64,000 nt of DNA. Origin: Holothuria scabra (taxonomy: Eukaryota; Echinodermata; Holothuroidea; Aspidochirotida; Holothuriidae). The DNA lies in the NCBI GenBank assembly GCA_037179385.1, contig CM074185.1, positions 53,943,000 through 54,006,999 of the forward strand, written 5' to 3'. Under the pieces are notes generated by a model. The model saw nothing but the letters and a program-made list of their open reading frames with translations. It searched no databases and was not told the DNA's origin. Below are positions 1-12,741 of the stretch, piece after piece; the first letter of the stretch is position 1, and each line of letters opens with the position of its first letter. Both the position numbers and the translations under genes were made by a program.

Positions 1-1387
1 ATCCATGGACTTCCGCTGAAGAAAATTCGGGGGAGGGGGACTTAAGTCTTGTAGGGGGAAAGCTCCGCGCCACCATGAGTTGGCGCAGAGGGCAAGAAAA
101 TTTTGGCCCAAAATACCGCTCAGATCGATGGAAATGACATTTCTAAAGCCAATTTACCGCATATAAATAGGGAAAACACTGAGTGAACTGTTTAGAAATA
201 TTGACGTTAATTTTTCTTCGTCTTTTTCTTTATGTTTTCTTCGTTTTTTCAGGTTTTTTATTTATTTTCCAGGGGAGGGAACGCCCCCCTTGCCCTACCT
301 GCGGACGCGAATGTTTCTATCCTTATCTTCCACATTCTAGTATGAAGGCGGTCATTATATTATTGTGTAATTGTCAAGTCTCGATTTAAGATATTAATGT
401 AATTATGGGCCACTCTTTGAAGGTAAAGATTAAACCTGCTAGAGCAAATTAGCAAGCAATCCTACTGAGGGAAAAAGTTATGGAAATTAATCACCGTTAG
501 GTGTACATTTCTGGCAACTGGAAATCAAGATAAGTACACGAAGAAAAATTAAATGAGGTAATTTACATCATGCGACCACTCTGAAATAGCCATTTATTAA
601 GTACATCAAAAGAAATAACCAAGACAAGAGGTCTGCTTGGCTTTCTAGATACCAAATTCATAATAAATAAAAGTCTCCTAAACTTGAGCTTTTTTGATGC
701 AATGTTCTTGCATTTTAGACCTCGGAAGTACAGATATAGGCATTTTCATAGAATTATTGTGCAGTGTCAGAAATAGCCATTTATTATGATAATGGTCACT
801 TGAAGGAAAGCAAAATGAAAATTACTCATTACAACTCTTAAATCATTACTACTATTATAACAGTATTTTATTTTAACCTGAATGTTCTCTTCAAATGATC
901 TTGAAAAACGTCTTTTTATTGTCTATGTTGACATATATCCCCGACAACAAGAGGGCTTTTTGCGCTACAATTATTGCTGCGCCCTTTGCAACATCTTTTA
1001 CCGGCCGGGAGGGTTGATTTAATGTCAGTCTGTGTATTTTGTAGGCTTATAATCACACTTGGTGTGGAAGCAATGAACTTAGCACAGCGACAGCATTCAT
1101 TAGTGCATACAAAGCATGACGATACGTTTGCGGCAAAACCTAACCCTATGTTACAGAAGATTACCCTTTTCATCAGAATCAAGTGCAGTTAGTACATTTA
1201 TCGGTGGCTGTTTGAGCATTTTGTTATCTGGGCCTTAAAACAACGCTATTAAATTTTGTCTTTTGCCTAAAAAGTGGTGCAAGAGTAAAGTATGCTGAAA
1301 ACCCAAAAAGGGCGCCGACAGACGATTTTGGTCCGTCGGGGGGGGGGGGGGGACTGCCCCCCTGACCATATGGCAGCTCCGCCACTG
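1..1387 (+). mobile_element. Non-autonomous hAT-like element, copy A (left end outside window)
   Basis: This stretch aligns along its whole length with 6195-7581 (same 1387-bp length, with compensating small indels). It ends in AGCTCCGCCACTG, the reverse complement of the CAGTGGCGGAGCT start of copy B. No transposase reading frame is visible; the short frames at 916-1192 are shared by chance with the other copy and are not conserved proteins. It contains a G run at about 1340-1352. Confidence 0.8.
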
Positions 1388-2190
1388 AATCCACGTAGAG
1401 TTATGTTAATGAAGTTTGCGTAAGTTTTCTACGCAGTTGAACAGATTTGGTGTCCAACGCCGGCGGACGTTGATTTTTTCGAAGCGATGTGCTGGACGAA
1501 AAAATTCATCCGCCCCGCGGGCTACATGGTAACGGGCTTCTGCACTCAATGCGGATCAGAATCGCACAATAAAAGTTTGTTGACCCTAGTCGCCGCAACC
1601 TTTGGGGCAGGGGTGGCGCCAGGATTTGCCCGACAGGGGGGCCAGCATTTTAAGGCCCCGACAAAGGTGGTCACTTAGTCCCGGTGGGACGAGACTCTGC
1701 TGTATATGAGGCGCGCGCAGCGCGCCGAAATTTTGGGCTCTCTTTTAACAAATACTTAAAAATCTGGAGTTTATTTTGAAGAAAAAAATTAAAATTTTTG
1801 GAACAATTTCGACTTTTGGAAGGACCATAAAAAGTTGGGGTTTTTATTGAAGAATCTATCCTTCATATGGGCAAAATCAAAAACGTTTTGTACGCGACAG
1901 CTGAAATTCTGTTGAGGTTTTGCATGTAACCGTTCTAAGTTTACGTACTAAGGTCTCAAGACGAGACTAGAACTTTGCCCGAAAAGTTTTTCCCTTTTTA
2001 AACGAAGATTTGAAGATTAGGAGCTTATTATATTGCAGAAAGTTTGGGATTAAATATAAGGAAATTTGTTTTTTGCAAGGTTAAAATGAAAAATTTGGGT
2101 TCTTTATTAAGTGATATGCCTTTCAAGAGCAAAATTAGGTAGAATGTCGGGTTGATTTAAAAAATTGGTTTTAAGTGCTGTACTGAGTAT

Positions 2191-3528
2191 TGTTGCGTCG
2201 CCGGCCTCCAAGTCTTCCTTCAATCGTCGATGAATGTAGGGGGGGTTGCAGGTGCTTCTGGGTAAGCCCTGGGATAGGGGTAGTAGAGTTATGGTGGGGG
2301 TGTGGAGGTATCCTGGTAACCCCTTGCAGCTGCGAAAACTACAACTAAACTTGACACGTTATGACTCAATAAATCAAGAACAAGTATTATAAGGTACCAC
2401 TTCTTTTATTCAAGCTGGCGTTCAAGAATCAAAATCTTCACCAGCTTCTTCTTCTCGATACATGAAAAACGTACAAGTGATCTTACAAAACCTCTTCTTG
2501 GTTGTAGAAAACCCAGTAAATCTAGTTCCATTCACTCTGTTGCCTGAGATTACATCCCCAATTATATCCTTAGAGCTTCAGATAAACTCATAACTATTTT
2601 GACTGCCATATGTTAAAAACCTCCCCATCGCAGAAGTAAGTGACTGGTTTTGGTTTCCAATTTAGCCTAAGTTCCAAAGCTGTAACTCCCCCTTTAAAAG
2701 TAACAAAACTGAGCATTGCTCTGCTATGCTGAGCTCACCAATTTGTTCCTAACAAACAGCTCCAAAATTAAATCTTACCAGGCCAGAGTGAGACATGTTA
2801 GTTCCTGTCCCATATTCTCCTGGAGTACTAAAATGGAAATATGCTCACCAAAGAATTATCCTCTCTCAAATTCACCAGTCTTCCCTCCTGAAAGTAGCCC
2901 AAATCGCCAGAAATTCTTGACAGTAATTACGCACTTAGTCTATTTACTTCTTCTCGCTCTGAAGTCTAGATCTTGAATCGAACCCTCCTAAATTTCTAAC
3001 TTCTCAACTTTACAACTTCTTTCCTCCACCATACTCTTAGACACAGAGAAACATGCTACTCATTCATTGGCTAGCATGATTTAAAACTTTTCTGATTGGC
3101 TGGGACCTACCCAGGCAGCACTCATTTTGTGAACTAGGTTACTGAACTCAACTTCAACTGCACCTGCAGAATATTATTAAACAGTTTCTAAGAAATTCTC
3201 CCCAATTAGAGCAAGCCCCATCTGCATCTGTACAATGTTATTAAACAGTTCCTCAGAACTTCTCCCCCAATTAGGGCAAGTTTTGCCTCTCATCCTGTCC
3301 CATCACCTTGGTTTACAAATACCCCCACTTCCTACCCTTTGATCTAAGTCAACAACAGAATTAATTTGGAAGTGATTCACCCTTTTTGTTATAAAACTTT
3401 GGGAAACACAGGATCTCTACTTCCAGATTCTCACAACATTTAACGGTTGTTTTGACTTACCCATCCTGTGAATCAGCCAACTTCTCATTTCACTGAGAGA
3501 GCAAAGACCTTTTAGAATTTTTGCAACA
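2191..3528. mobile_element. Solo LTR, 1338 bp
   Basis: The insert begins TGTTGC and ends GCAACA, a perfect short inverted terminus of TG...CA type, and is flanked by the direct repeat GTAT (2187-2190 and 3529-3532). The second copy of the host element has one uninterrupted GAGTATCC at 13321-13328, an empty site. No internal retroelement genes are present, so it looks like a solo LTR left by recombination. It contains a diverged tandem duplication of about 65 bp at 3160-3290. Family and strand are unknown. Confidence 0.75.
3160..3290. repeat. Diverged tandem duplication inside the solo LTR
   Basis: Two adjacent stretches share TTATTAAACAGTT, a following AACTTCTCC-like segment and CCCAATTAGRGCAAG, with a period of about 65 bases. 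LTRs often carry such enhancer-like duplications; function here is unknown. Confidence 0.6.
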
Positions 3529-4689
3529 GTATCCACCGATATAGGAAAATTTTGTCAATTTGAACAATCTGAAGCTTATATTGGGGAAAAATTGAAATTT
3601 TATGACAGACCTTCTTAAAAGAAAAATCAACTAGGGGGTGATCTGTAGTTTTGTTGGGGTTACTAAATATCAGACAGTTTAAGGCCCCCGGACCATATTC
3701 GAAAATTTTCCCGCGGAAAAGTTTGGGTTCCCATATATTGTAAGTTTTATATCTTATATATTGAAATATATTGGCGTACGGGAGCGTTTCGGTTTGGGAG
3801 CGGGCAGAATTTGTCCCGAAAAAATCCTGTCCGAAAGAGCACACAGATTTTTTTGAAAAATTGAGAACCACCAGATAGCAGGAAAATGCATTTCCCGGGC
3901 TGGTACGGTAATTAGAAACAAAGTAGTCATTAATTTGAGCTTTCTTTCACAATTAAAATTTCACTTTATGATACTGGGCCCAAAACGAAGAATAATATGC
4001 CATCATGCATTTTTTCGGTAATTAATCTGTTCGGCCAAAATATCCAAGGGGAGCGCAACCACCAGTTGGCCCGGAACGTACAGAAAATTGTTTAAAAAAA
4101 TCTAGTCCCTCAGACTGTCAAACAGCCGGAAATGGCATTTTCCAAACTTGTGACTAGAAACGAAGCCATCGTTATTTTGAGCTTTCCTTTGAAATGAACG
4201 TTTAAATTCAACAGAAAAAAGGTTCAGCTTGCTATAAGTGGATCAGAAAATTCCCAGATAAAAGGTACTGCTGCAATTAGATGTAATGGTCTTGTCCCTT
4301 TTTTTTTTTTTTTTTGGGGGGGGGGGGGAACTGTGCAACGGAATTGAAATCATACTAATGTGTTTGACTCTACTAGGAATCTTCGTTGTATTCAATTGCA
4401 AGATACAAGTTGAAATTTTCTACGTGACTGCCTAACCCCAGACTATAAGTTATTTTACTTCCGACGTATTTGAAAATATGTCACGTTAAAAGGTGGTTTT
4501 TAATGAATTTTCAGTCAGACTTATGGGGAGGCATCCTCAGGTTACAACCTCTCGTCTGTTTTTTGTCAGGAAAATTCGGAATTGTGAGTTTTCTTGAAGA
4601 ATATGGTTTTCTAGTAAGCAAAACCTAGAAGACCGGCCGGCCATGCCCCCCCCCCCCCCCCGCTGGCGCCACCCCAACGGTTGGGGACA

Positions 4690-5700
4690 AAAAATCCATT
4701 CCGCATTGAGGTCGGCGACTGAGTATGAACTGAGCTTAAGTTGGAGAGCATACACCACACGTAACTCACACACTTCTTTCGGTTTTTTGCGGTCCTTTGG
4801 TTTATCTCGACTGCTACTTGCCAGCCAAATTAGATTGAATTTTCGTTAGCCACGGGGCATCGTATCTCTTTCGGATAAAGGATACCATACCCCTAAACCC
4901 TATACCCACATTTGGATTTTACTCACATATTGAAATCACAAACGACAATACTTCGACTTTCGTAAATTGAAGATATACATTTACGCCAAATTACGCCCCC
5001 ATATGTCAACTACACGTTCTTTACCCAAATATCTTAATTTTTCATATTCAGACCCGCGTTTTATGACTAGATTAATCCCCTTTTCTCATTTACTTTACGA
5101 TAAAATAGAGTAGATACTCACAACGGCGAAGAAGGCAAGATCCAGAAGATGTTTATTTTCAATTATAGGTACCCCGGCAGAAGTCGGTACGTAGCGATGA
5201 ACGTGCCTCCGTCTCATAGACTCGAATTAAGGAAATTAAGGTTTCAACGCCGGTCGGAACCTTCAAACACTCCTTGGCTGCAGGTTACTACATCCACATT
5301 TTTAAGATGAACACCATGCACAGTGAAACTTCTACAACCTTTGTAGAACTGATAGACCACTGCCTGTCTGAACCCTTAACTTTTACCTCTTCTCCAAGAA
5401 AAAAAACCGCTTGACTACTCAATGTACGTGCCTTTCTTCTGTCAGGAGCTAGAGCGATCCGTCCGAACCACCCCTAATTTCTGCTTTAAGAAGCCAACCA
5501 CCTAGATTCACACAGATTTCATCTTACTTTTTCCAAAATCCTCCCGATCCTCTGGCAAAGAGCCGTTCGGCAAAACCAAACTTGAAACTGCTTCTCGAAG
5601 GAGTTATACGTCCACTGAAGGACAATACTTGACCGCGACCCTTTTCACTCTACAACAGAAAGGCATTTCTACACATCGCTGATGATGATTATTTAAATTC
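4690..5700. other. No gene seen
   Basis: I see only short, uninformative open frames and AT-rich sequence. No splice-bounded conserved exon or known repeat was recognised. Confidence 0.5.
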
Positions 5701-5890
5701 TTTGTTAAGCACGGGCTGTGACAGGAAAATCAGGGGAGTTGACCCTGACAACTCCCTGGGAAAATTAGCACACCGCTTTTCAGTAAACGCTCTCATTTAA
5801 TCAGGGAGTTGTCGCTGATGAGGTTTAATGACATTCTATGTTAACACGGGCTGTGACAGGAAAATCAGGGAGTTGACCCTGATAAATACC
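5700..5890 (+). repeat. Direct repeat of about 45 bp with internal hairpin
   Basis: ACGGGCTGTGACAGGAAAAT followed by CAGGG(G)AGTTGACCCTGA occurs at about 5709-5750 and again at about 5846-5882. The first copy contains GGGAGTTG and CAACTCCC around a seven-base loop, an 8-bp perfect stem. The related motif AGGGAGTTGTCGCTGA lies between them. Confidence 0.7.
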
Positions 5891-5994
5891 GATTTCTTTT
5901 AGGACACCTACCTTTACAAAAATTCTGAAAAGGGAGGGGCACTTCCTTTGATCCCTTCACTGGCCCGTATAGACGTACGAAACGCGGCAGGGGA

Positions 5995-7581
5995 CAGTGG
6001 CGGAGCTAGGGATCTCGGTCAGAGGGGGGCAAAAATGGTCTTCAAGGCGCTTCGACGAAGTAAATACCCTGAGCCTCAGCACGATCGAAGCTACGGCTTT
6101 TTAGACTTTCCATTTGATTTTCTGCACCTGGTAGAGGACTTCTTTGCCATTTCTCCTCAGTAAGTTTTTCTGTTAAAACATGTTTCAACTTTCCATCCAT
6201 GGGCATCCGCAGGAGAAAATTCGGGGGGGGGGGGGGAGGAAAATTTTTTAGGGGGGAAAAGCCCCGCCACCATGAGTTGGAGCGGAGCGCAAGAAAATTT
6301 TGGCCAAAATGCCTCTCAGATCGCTGGAAATCGCATTTTTAAAGCCTATTTATCGTATATAAAGAGGGAAAACACTGAGTGAACTGTTAAGCAATGTTGA
6401 TGTAAAACTTTCGTCGTCTTTTACTTTATGTTTTCTTCGTTTTTTTCAGTTTATTTTTTATTTTCCAGGGGAGGGCAAGTCCCCCCCTTGCCCCTACCTG
6501 CGAACGCCCATGTTCCTATCCCTCTCTTTTACATTCTACTATGAAGGCGGTCATTATATTTTGTGTTATTGTCAGTCCTCGATTTAAGATTTTAATGTAA
6601 TAACGGGCTTCTTTGTGAAGATAAAGATTAAGCCTGCTAGAGCTAAATAGCAAGCAATCTTACAGGGGGAAAAGTTATGGAAATTAATCACCGTTCGGTG
6701 TACATTTTTGGCATCTGGAAATCAATTTAAGTACACGACGAAACATTAATTGACGTAATTTACATCATGTGACCACTCTGAAATAGCCATTAATTAAGTA
6801 CATTGAAAGAAATAGCCAAGATAAAAGGTTTGCTTGTCTCTGTAGAAACCAAATTCATAATAAATAAAAGTAATCTAAACCTAGGCTTATTAGATGCAAT
6901 TTTCTGGCTTTTGAGACCACGAAAGTACAGAAATAAGCATCTTCATGGGGTTATCGTGCAGTGTCAGAAATAGCCATCATGAGAATGGTCACTTGAGGAA
7001 AAGCAAAATGGAAAATGCTCATTAAAACCCTTAAATCATTACCACTAAGACAACAGTTTTGTTTTATTTTAACCTAAATGTTCTCTTCAAATGATTTTGA
7101 AAAATGTTGTGGAAGCTATTTTGGTATCTTTATAAACTTTTTATTGTCTATGTTGACAATTATCCAAGACAACGAGAGGGCTATTTGCGCTAAAATTATT
7201 GTTGCGCCCTTTGCAACATCTTTTATTGGTCGGGAAGGTGAATTTAATGTTAGTCGGTGTATTTCGTAACCTTATAATCACGCTTGGTGAGGATGCAATT
7301 AACTTAGCACAGCGACAGCATTCATTTGTGCGTATAAAGCATGAAAACTTAAACTTATCCCTATATTACAAAAGACCCTTCTCATCAGAATAAAGTGCAG
7401 ATAGTACAGTTACTGGTGGCTGTTTGAGCATTTTGTTATCTAGGCCTTATAACAACGCTATTATTTAATGTCTTTTGCCAATAATGGTTCAAGAGTTAAG
7501 TATGTTAAAAACCTAAAAAGGGCGCCGACAGACGATTTTGGTCGGGCGGTCGCCCCGGACCATATGGCAGATCCGCCACTG
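5995..7581 (+). mobile_element. Non-autonomous hAT-like element, copy B (complete)
   Basis: The element starts CAGTGGCGGAGCT and ends AGATCCGCCACTG, terminal inverted repeats of the hAT type. It is flanked by GCAGGGGA (5987-5994) and GCAGGGAG (7582-7589), 6 of 8 bases alike, as expected for an old 8-bp target duplication. Length is 1587 bp. It has a G run near 6223-6237 and about 30 bases near 7104-7135 that copy A lacks. No transposase is recognisable. Confidence 0.8.
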
Positions 7582-7589
7582 GCAGGGAG

Positions 7590-7819
7590 CGGAGGGGCGG
7601 TGAGCAGTAGTTTCCCATTTATCATGGGAAAGATGTCAGGAGTTAAATCATTTATAGTCGGTAGTTCGGGCAGTCACATAGACAATTTCGAACTAATGAT
7701 GGGGCTCCGCTTAGATAGTCCTCCGAGCAAGAGTACATTTTTCGGGTCGAAGTACTTTTAAATAACTCTCTGATCACTTTGAAGTTTGGAAACATATTTT
7801 AAATTAAGCATTTTGTTGC

Positions 7820-7855
<36 letters not shown>

Positions 7856-9230
7856 AATAGCGACTGCTTAGATTACTAGTTTAGTCTGGAACATCCTATT
7901 TCCTGTCATCTGAGGGGTCTGATTTTTCAAAATTTTCTGCACGCTCCGCACCAACTTATGAGGGCGCTCCGCTTAGATAGACTTTATGCAGAATTAACTT
8001 TTGTGGGCAAGAAAAAAACTCAAATAAATTGTTTCCGTTCTCCTGTGCCGATCGATGCTCTTTCATTTTTGCTTCCTAAAATTATGCAAATTTAGGAAAA
8101 TTTTACTTCAAAAGACGGTAGCATAAATGGCATTAGATTGCACTGATGCAAATACACAAAATTTTCAGTTTAATTCCCTTGAACCACCACAATTCAATTT
8201 TCAACTCTATTCCTGTCAAAGTCGAAAATATTCCCCCATTTTGCATCTAGGCTCCTTAAAAATGCCAAAAAATGTTTCCCCTTCCTTTAGAGAAAAAAAG
8301 TGGTTATTTCCGGTGATATAAATGCTAAATGGTTCAATATTTGTGCCTCAGAATTTTTATATGGTACCGTAGTGATCCCGTTTTGCAGGTTTTTGCTGCT
8401 AGATTTTCAAACCCAAACCCTAGGTCATGTGGAAGTGGTCCAACCCCTGAACACCCCGCTTCTTTTCCTCCGACCTGATTGTTTTACATGGTTTCATTTA
8501 GTAAACATGTTTTATTTGGAGATATTATTACGTTTGAGGTCACAGTCTAAAACCCCTCCCAAACAATTGCTTGGAAACTGGGCCATAAGACTCCATCTAA
8601 CCTAACCTGACCCATGACACAATCCTAGCTATGCGCATGTCTGAGAAAATTTTGATTCATCCAGAATGGGATGCAAAAGGTTGCTCTTCATGACAAACTG
8701 TAACATTACGTTGATTGTTTTCAAATTAAAAGTAAATATAGATGGATTCACGATATAACCACTTCTACTTACCTGGTCTTACTTGGAGAAAGAAAGTTTT
8801 TCAAATCCAGACGGGATTCCTCCTCAGCTGTCTCCTCTTTAAACACCGTCGATTACAGAAGTGTTGCGCTATTCTGAGCACGTGGCACACTCAAATCCAT
8901 AAAAGGAGGAGAAGCAGGTTTCAAGTCATGCTTGGTTGAGCTTTTTTTGTACAGGACTGTCATTTGTTGAGAAAGTTAAGTTCACAATCTAAGACATTAA
9001 CTTTAAAGTTACAAGGTTAAACATTTACCCGGTTGGTTGTAAAGGTGCAAGAGTAATTTTTTGTTGCCATTTCTATAGGCCCTGAATCGCTGTTTGGTAA
9101 TGTAATGGATGATTTTTTCTTATAAACCCGCTTCACCAACCTGCCAGTAACGTAAAATTAGGTCGATTGGGTACTTTCTCCTAGTCCTACTATTTTCACC
9201 TCTTAACTTGCAAGACGTGTCGGTTTTCCA
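7590..9230. other. No gene seen; contains a CAA microsatellite
   Basis: Apart from the microsatellite at 7819-7855, a short trace of the SINE tail (GGAAACTGGGCCATA, about 8573-8590) and a GCGCTCCGC-type transposon remnant near 7935-7985, nothing was recognised. Confidence 0.5.
7819..7855 (+). repeat. (CAA)n microsatellite
   Basis: About eleven perfect CAA units in a row. Confidence 0.95.
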
Positions 9231-9460
9231 TCATGATACTTTTTCATGTACCAAAACACTGAACCCATAGGCTTCCTTCTTGTTTTGCTTATATCTCTCT
9301 GGAAGACTCTTGGCAGATTCACTAATATACCTTTCCCTTGCTCCAACACATTTTTTACATTTTATTTCGTATACTACTTCCTTTTTTTCTACAATTCGCC
9401 TCCCCTGCAATGTCTCCACAAACCTCGCATTCCTCACCCGTGTCACATTTTCCTGTTTCT
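9231..9460 (-). pseudogene. Retroelement fragment with possible GIY-YIG-like end
   Basis: On the minus strand an open frame (9554 down to 9231) reads VVYEIKCKKC, then RYISESAKSLPERYKQNKKEA. This resembles the region around the YIG(E) strand of GIY-YIG nuclease domains found at the C-terminus of Penelope-like and some other retroelements, where a C..C pair precedes Y-I-G-E and an L-x-x-R-x-x-x-H follows. The key glycine and histidine are changed, so any activity is lost. No reverse transcriptase was found next to it. Identification is tentative. Confidence 0.4.
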
Positions 9461-9467
9461 CGAATGC

Positions 9468-10290
9468 AGTGGCGTGGGAAGCAATATATGAAAGTGGTGG
9501 GACAGAACAATTTTGGACATTGCACCTCTCCCTACCCCATTGACCAAAAGGCACATTTTTATGCTAAATTTTTCGTTTTTTTCTAACAATAAGAGATTTT
9601 TTAAATAAAAAGAAAATAATTGTCATATATCATTTTCAAATGACACTGCACACTGAAAATGGTGGAAATATTCGTTTCTTGCCAGCCAGCCACCCGACAC
9701 TAGACAACAATTCCAGTATATCTATGCCTTTTGCAAGAGTACCAGTGGGGCAAGCACCCAAATTTTCTGATTTTTTTTTTGAAAATTTTTTCTGATATTT
9801 TTGCCTCTTTTTAAACGAATATCGTATACGTAGCTATGGAGTTTGAATTGCAGAAAGCTTTGAATTCTGCAGGTTTTCTGTAAGGAATCTTGAAGAGTTG
9901 GGGGATTACCGAGGAATCTGCTCTTCCTTCGTATATTGGTGGCAAATCTGAGAATGATTGCACGACGACTTCTTTGAACAGCAGTTTATTAAAATAGCAA
10001 TATTGTTGCCGCTGCCTCTTGATGGTGTGAGGTACGTCACAAAGGGTACAAATCCGAGTTTGTCATTCACAGAGCTCGTCGTTAAAGTTTACTAAACTGA
10101 AGGCCGTGAGAGAGCGGCAATGCAATTGATATTGCACTTCGCGGCGAGCACAGCGGGCCGGAAATTTTCCTTTTGAGATTTGGAAGAATAAAAAAGGGGT
10201 TTACTCACCCGGGAAGTGAGGGAAAGCATGCTTCCGCTCCCTCGTTTTCACTGGGGGCTGTCGGTCCCCAGCCCCCCCCACCCCGTGTAG
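9468..10290. mobile_element. Probable decayed DNA transposon remnant
   Basis: CAGTGGCGTGGGAAGC at 9469-9484 looks like a hAT left terminus, and GCGAGCACAGCGGGCCGGAAATTTT-type sequence near 10143-10170 resembles the GC-rich core seen at 1704-1730 in family 2. I found no matching right terminus, so the limits are guesses. Confidence 0.3.
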
Positions 10291-10299
10291 ATGGGGTCT

Positions 10300-11140
10300 A
10301 ACCAGCTAACCAGCTTCGGTAAAGACACACATACTTTCACAAATTACATTTTTGTCTCCAATATAAGCTTCAGGTTTTCAAACATTGTTTATTGCCAATT
10401 TTGCTTACAAATATCCAAAAAATTCAGTATAGGCTCCATCACTGTCTGACAAGAAGAGTCAACGAATTTTCCATTTACAACGTGGGACAAATGATGAAAC
10501 CTCATCCAACCTCAGTCATCAGGTCATGGTTTCGCCCTCAGCTGGCACTGGCACCTTAGACAGACCACCGATCTTCAATAAAGCCTCCATCACACCTTTT
10601 TTCTATTCTTCTTTTACAAATTAAACAAACCATTTTAATAAAATTTTCTGCTAAAATTCCTTCAATGTATGACCTACAGATTTTCAAACCAAACTTTTTC
10701 AAGGAATTTAATTCGCAATATAGTCTGCATGATGATTCAGTAACCTGGTAACCCCAGCAAACTACAAGTGGCCCCTGTGACTCAGGGGCGGGTTTAGGGG
10801 AAGGGGGAACCATGCCAGGCCTCCTTTCAAAAAGTAACATTTTCAGGTCATAACACAACGATTAAGGCGGCCTATTCCAACTGCAATCTGGCAATAGACC
10901 TATGTGATCATGTCCTTTCTTCTGAGTTCACACAAAATTTGACATACGTAGACTTCATCATTAGGCAAGTTTATGTTCACTTTGCACTTTTCATTTTTTA
11001 TCACTGATTTGACGAACATTTCATTGCAAAAAAGAAAACTCCATATAACGACGACCTTAAATTCTGCTTACAAGCCTGGGGAATATTTTCCGGTTTTCCG
11101 GGGAATTACAATGTCATTGCTAGCTGTGTGAGGGTTGCGA
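10300..11140. other. No gene seen
   Basis: Only short frames. CAGGGGCGGGTTTAGGGG near 10783 looks like a lone DNA-transposon terminus without a partner. Confidence 0.45.
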
Positions 11141-11141
11141 A

Positions 11142-12741
11142 TCTTCCAAGGTTCTGTTCTTGGCCCACTTCTTTTCTTAATTTTCATAAATGATATTGAT
11201 GGCTCTATCACTTCCAGTATAAGTAAGTTTGCTGATGATACTAAGCTCTATAAGAAGGTTGGGGATAAGGATGATTCCTTATTACTCCAGAATGAACTGG
11301 ATAGGTTACTTTTATGGTCTCAGACTTGGCAAATGTCTTTAAATGCTGATAAGTGCAGTTTTCCACTTTCGTTCTAAGAATCTCTGCTATATGATCATAC
11401 CATGAATGGTACAAAATTTGAACAAAGGGACTTCTGAGAAAGACCTAGGTGCAGTTATTACGGGAGATTTAAAGCCATCTAGGCAGTGTGCAGCTACTGA
11501 CGAATAGGGTGCTTGGGTTGATCAGGAGGAATTTTATGAATTTTAGTATAGTTATTGTGCTTAATATGTATTAGCAGCTGGTTAGACCCCCTCTCGATAT
11601 ATGCTGCACAGGCCTCGAGTCCCTTCTTTGAAAAGGACAAATTGCTTTTAGATCAAATTCAGAAGAGAGCTATAGTATTCGGCTCATACCTGAGGTTGCC
11701 ATGTACCTTAGTCTTAGACTTGCTCCAGGTTTACAAATTTCTATGTGAAGGGAACCCTTTGTTTGGTTGTTGTTATTAAGGTCCAAAGTAATCCTCGGAT
11801 TAGAGGCCATCGTTAAAAGCTTGATTCTTGTCGTAGACTTGACATTAACAAAAAGAAGTTCAGCTTCTCTCTGTAATGGCCGAGACGAAAAAAATGAGCA
11901 GACAAAGGAAAGGAAAGGAAATTACAGTAGCGATAAGCATGAAAAGCTCTCCTACTTACACTTTGATGTCCTTTTTGCGTTGAGTCCACTCACATAATTT
12001 CTAGGCACTTTACAATATGCATAGGCACTTCTGTAGACTCCTAAGTTTGCGGAAGTAATGCGTCACTTGAACCTCAAACTTTCAACTCTTGACTTCTAGC
12101 TTAAACATTGACTTCTTGACTGTTAACTCTTCCCTTTTCCCTTTCTTCTTCTTCTTTTTCTTCTTGTACAAAGAATAATGCCTCCTCAAATCCTCTGGTA
12201 CAGCACACAATCAGCATTAATCACTGCTTAGACACTTTCTCTTTGACAACTTGTAGCCCTCTGACCCAGAGGCTGGGAGGCTGTTAAATATATATCATTA
12301 AATTTAAGAACATTACAGAAGGTTCTAGAACAATTGAGATCTTACTAATATAGAAACATTCCAGAAAACGCCTGAAGGACCCAGAAGTTACCAGCATGAA
12401 TACCTGTGGAAAGGAAATCTAGAACATTCCACCTTCTTCCAGAAACTAAAAGAAAATTCTAGACTTTGTTAAATGATTCCAGTGTATACTTATTAAAGAA
12501 TATATCTAGTTCTTGCCTTTTCTAGAATTTACACTACACTCTCATAGGGGTGTTAATGATTGGAATAGCCTGCCTGAGTGAGTTTTTAACTCCACATGCA
12601 TGATGATCAGGGCACCGCTTTAAGGTAAACATTGACAAGTTTTTCCATCACTGTGGTATAAACTAATTTTTCTGGGCTCGTTAGTGTTGGTGGTTTACTT
12701 TTTGTTTTGTGGGGGGGGGGGGGGGGTGGATTACAGGGCAT
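11142..12741 (+). pseudogene. CR1/L2-like LINE fragment (RT core to 3' end), interrupted by a solo LTR
   Basis: 11142-11871 and 12539-12741 align with 18707-19680 of the larger LINE. The frame 11135-11377 carries the reverse transcriptase core GSVLGPLLFLIFINDID and the FADDTKLY catalytic motif. Several indels and stops break the rest. The 3' end, GGATTACAGGGCATCCTATG, matches the 3' end of the larger copy. It is dead and 5' truncated. Confidence 0.9.
11872..12538. mobile_element. Solo LTR, 667 bp, inside the LINE fragment
   Basis: The insert begins TGTAATGG and ends ACACTACA (TG...CA) and is flanked by CTCTC on both sides (11867-11871 and 12539-12543). The intact LINE at about 19485-19495 has a single TTTCTCTCATAGG, the empty site. 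No internal coding sequence is present. It contains pyrimidine-rich CTTCTTCTT stretches near 12145-12165. Confidence 0.8.

Larger units (their letters stand above)
1608..4677 (+). mobile_element. DNA transposon family 2, copy 1, split by a solo LTR
   Basis: The ends are inverted repeats: GGGGTGGCGCCAG at 1610-1622 and CTGGCGCCACCCC at 4663-4675. Internal sequence at about 1955-2190 and 3533-4630 aligns with copy 2 (about 12765-14510). A 1338-bp LTR at 2191-3528 interrupts it. The left end CAGGGG and flanks CTTTGGGG / GGTTGGGG suggest hAT, but the right end has decayed, so superfamily is tentative. No transposase seen. T and G homopolymers occur at 4301-4328 and a C run at about 4645-4661. Confidence 0.6.

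Noticed and set aside
1342..1352. G and C homopolymers as functional signals (also near 4309-4328, 6223-6237, 12711-12726)
   Set aside because: They sit inside decayed transposable elements, mostly at matching places in sister copies, so they belong to the elements and may also vary by sequencing error.
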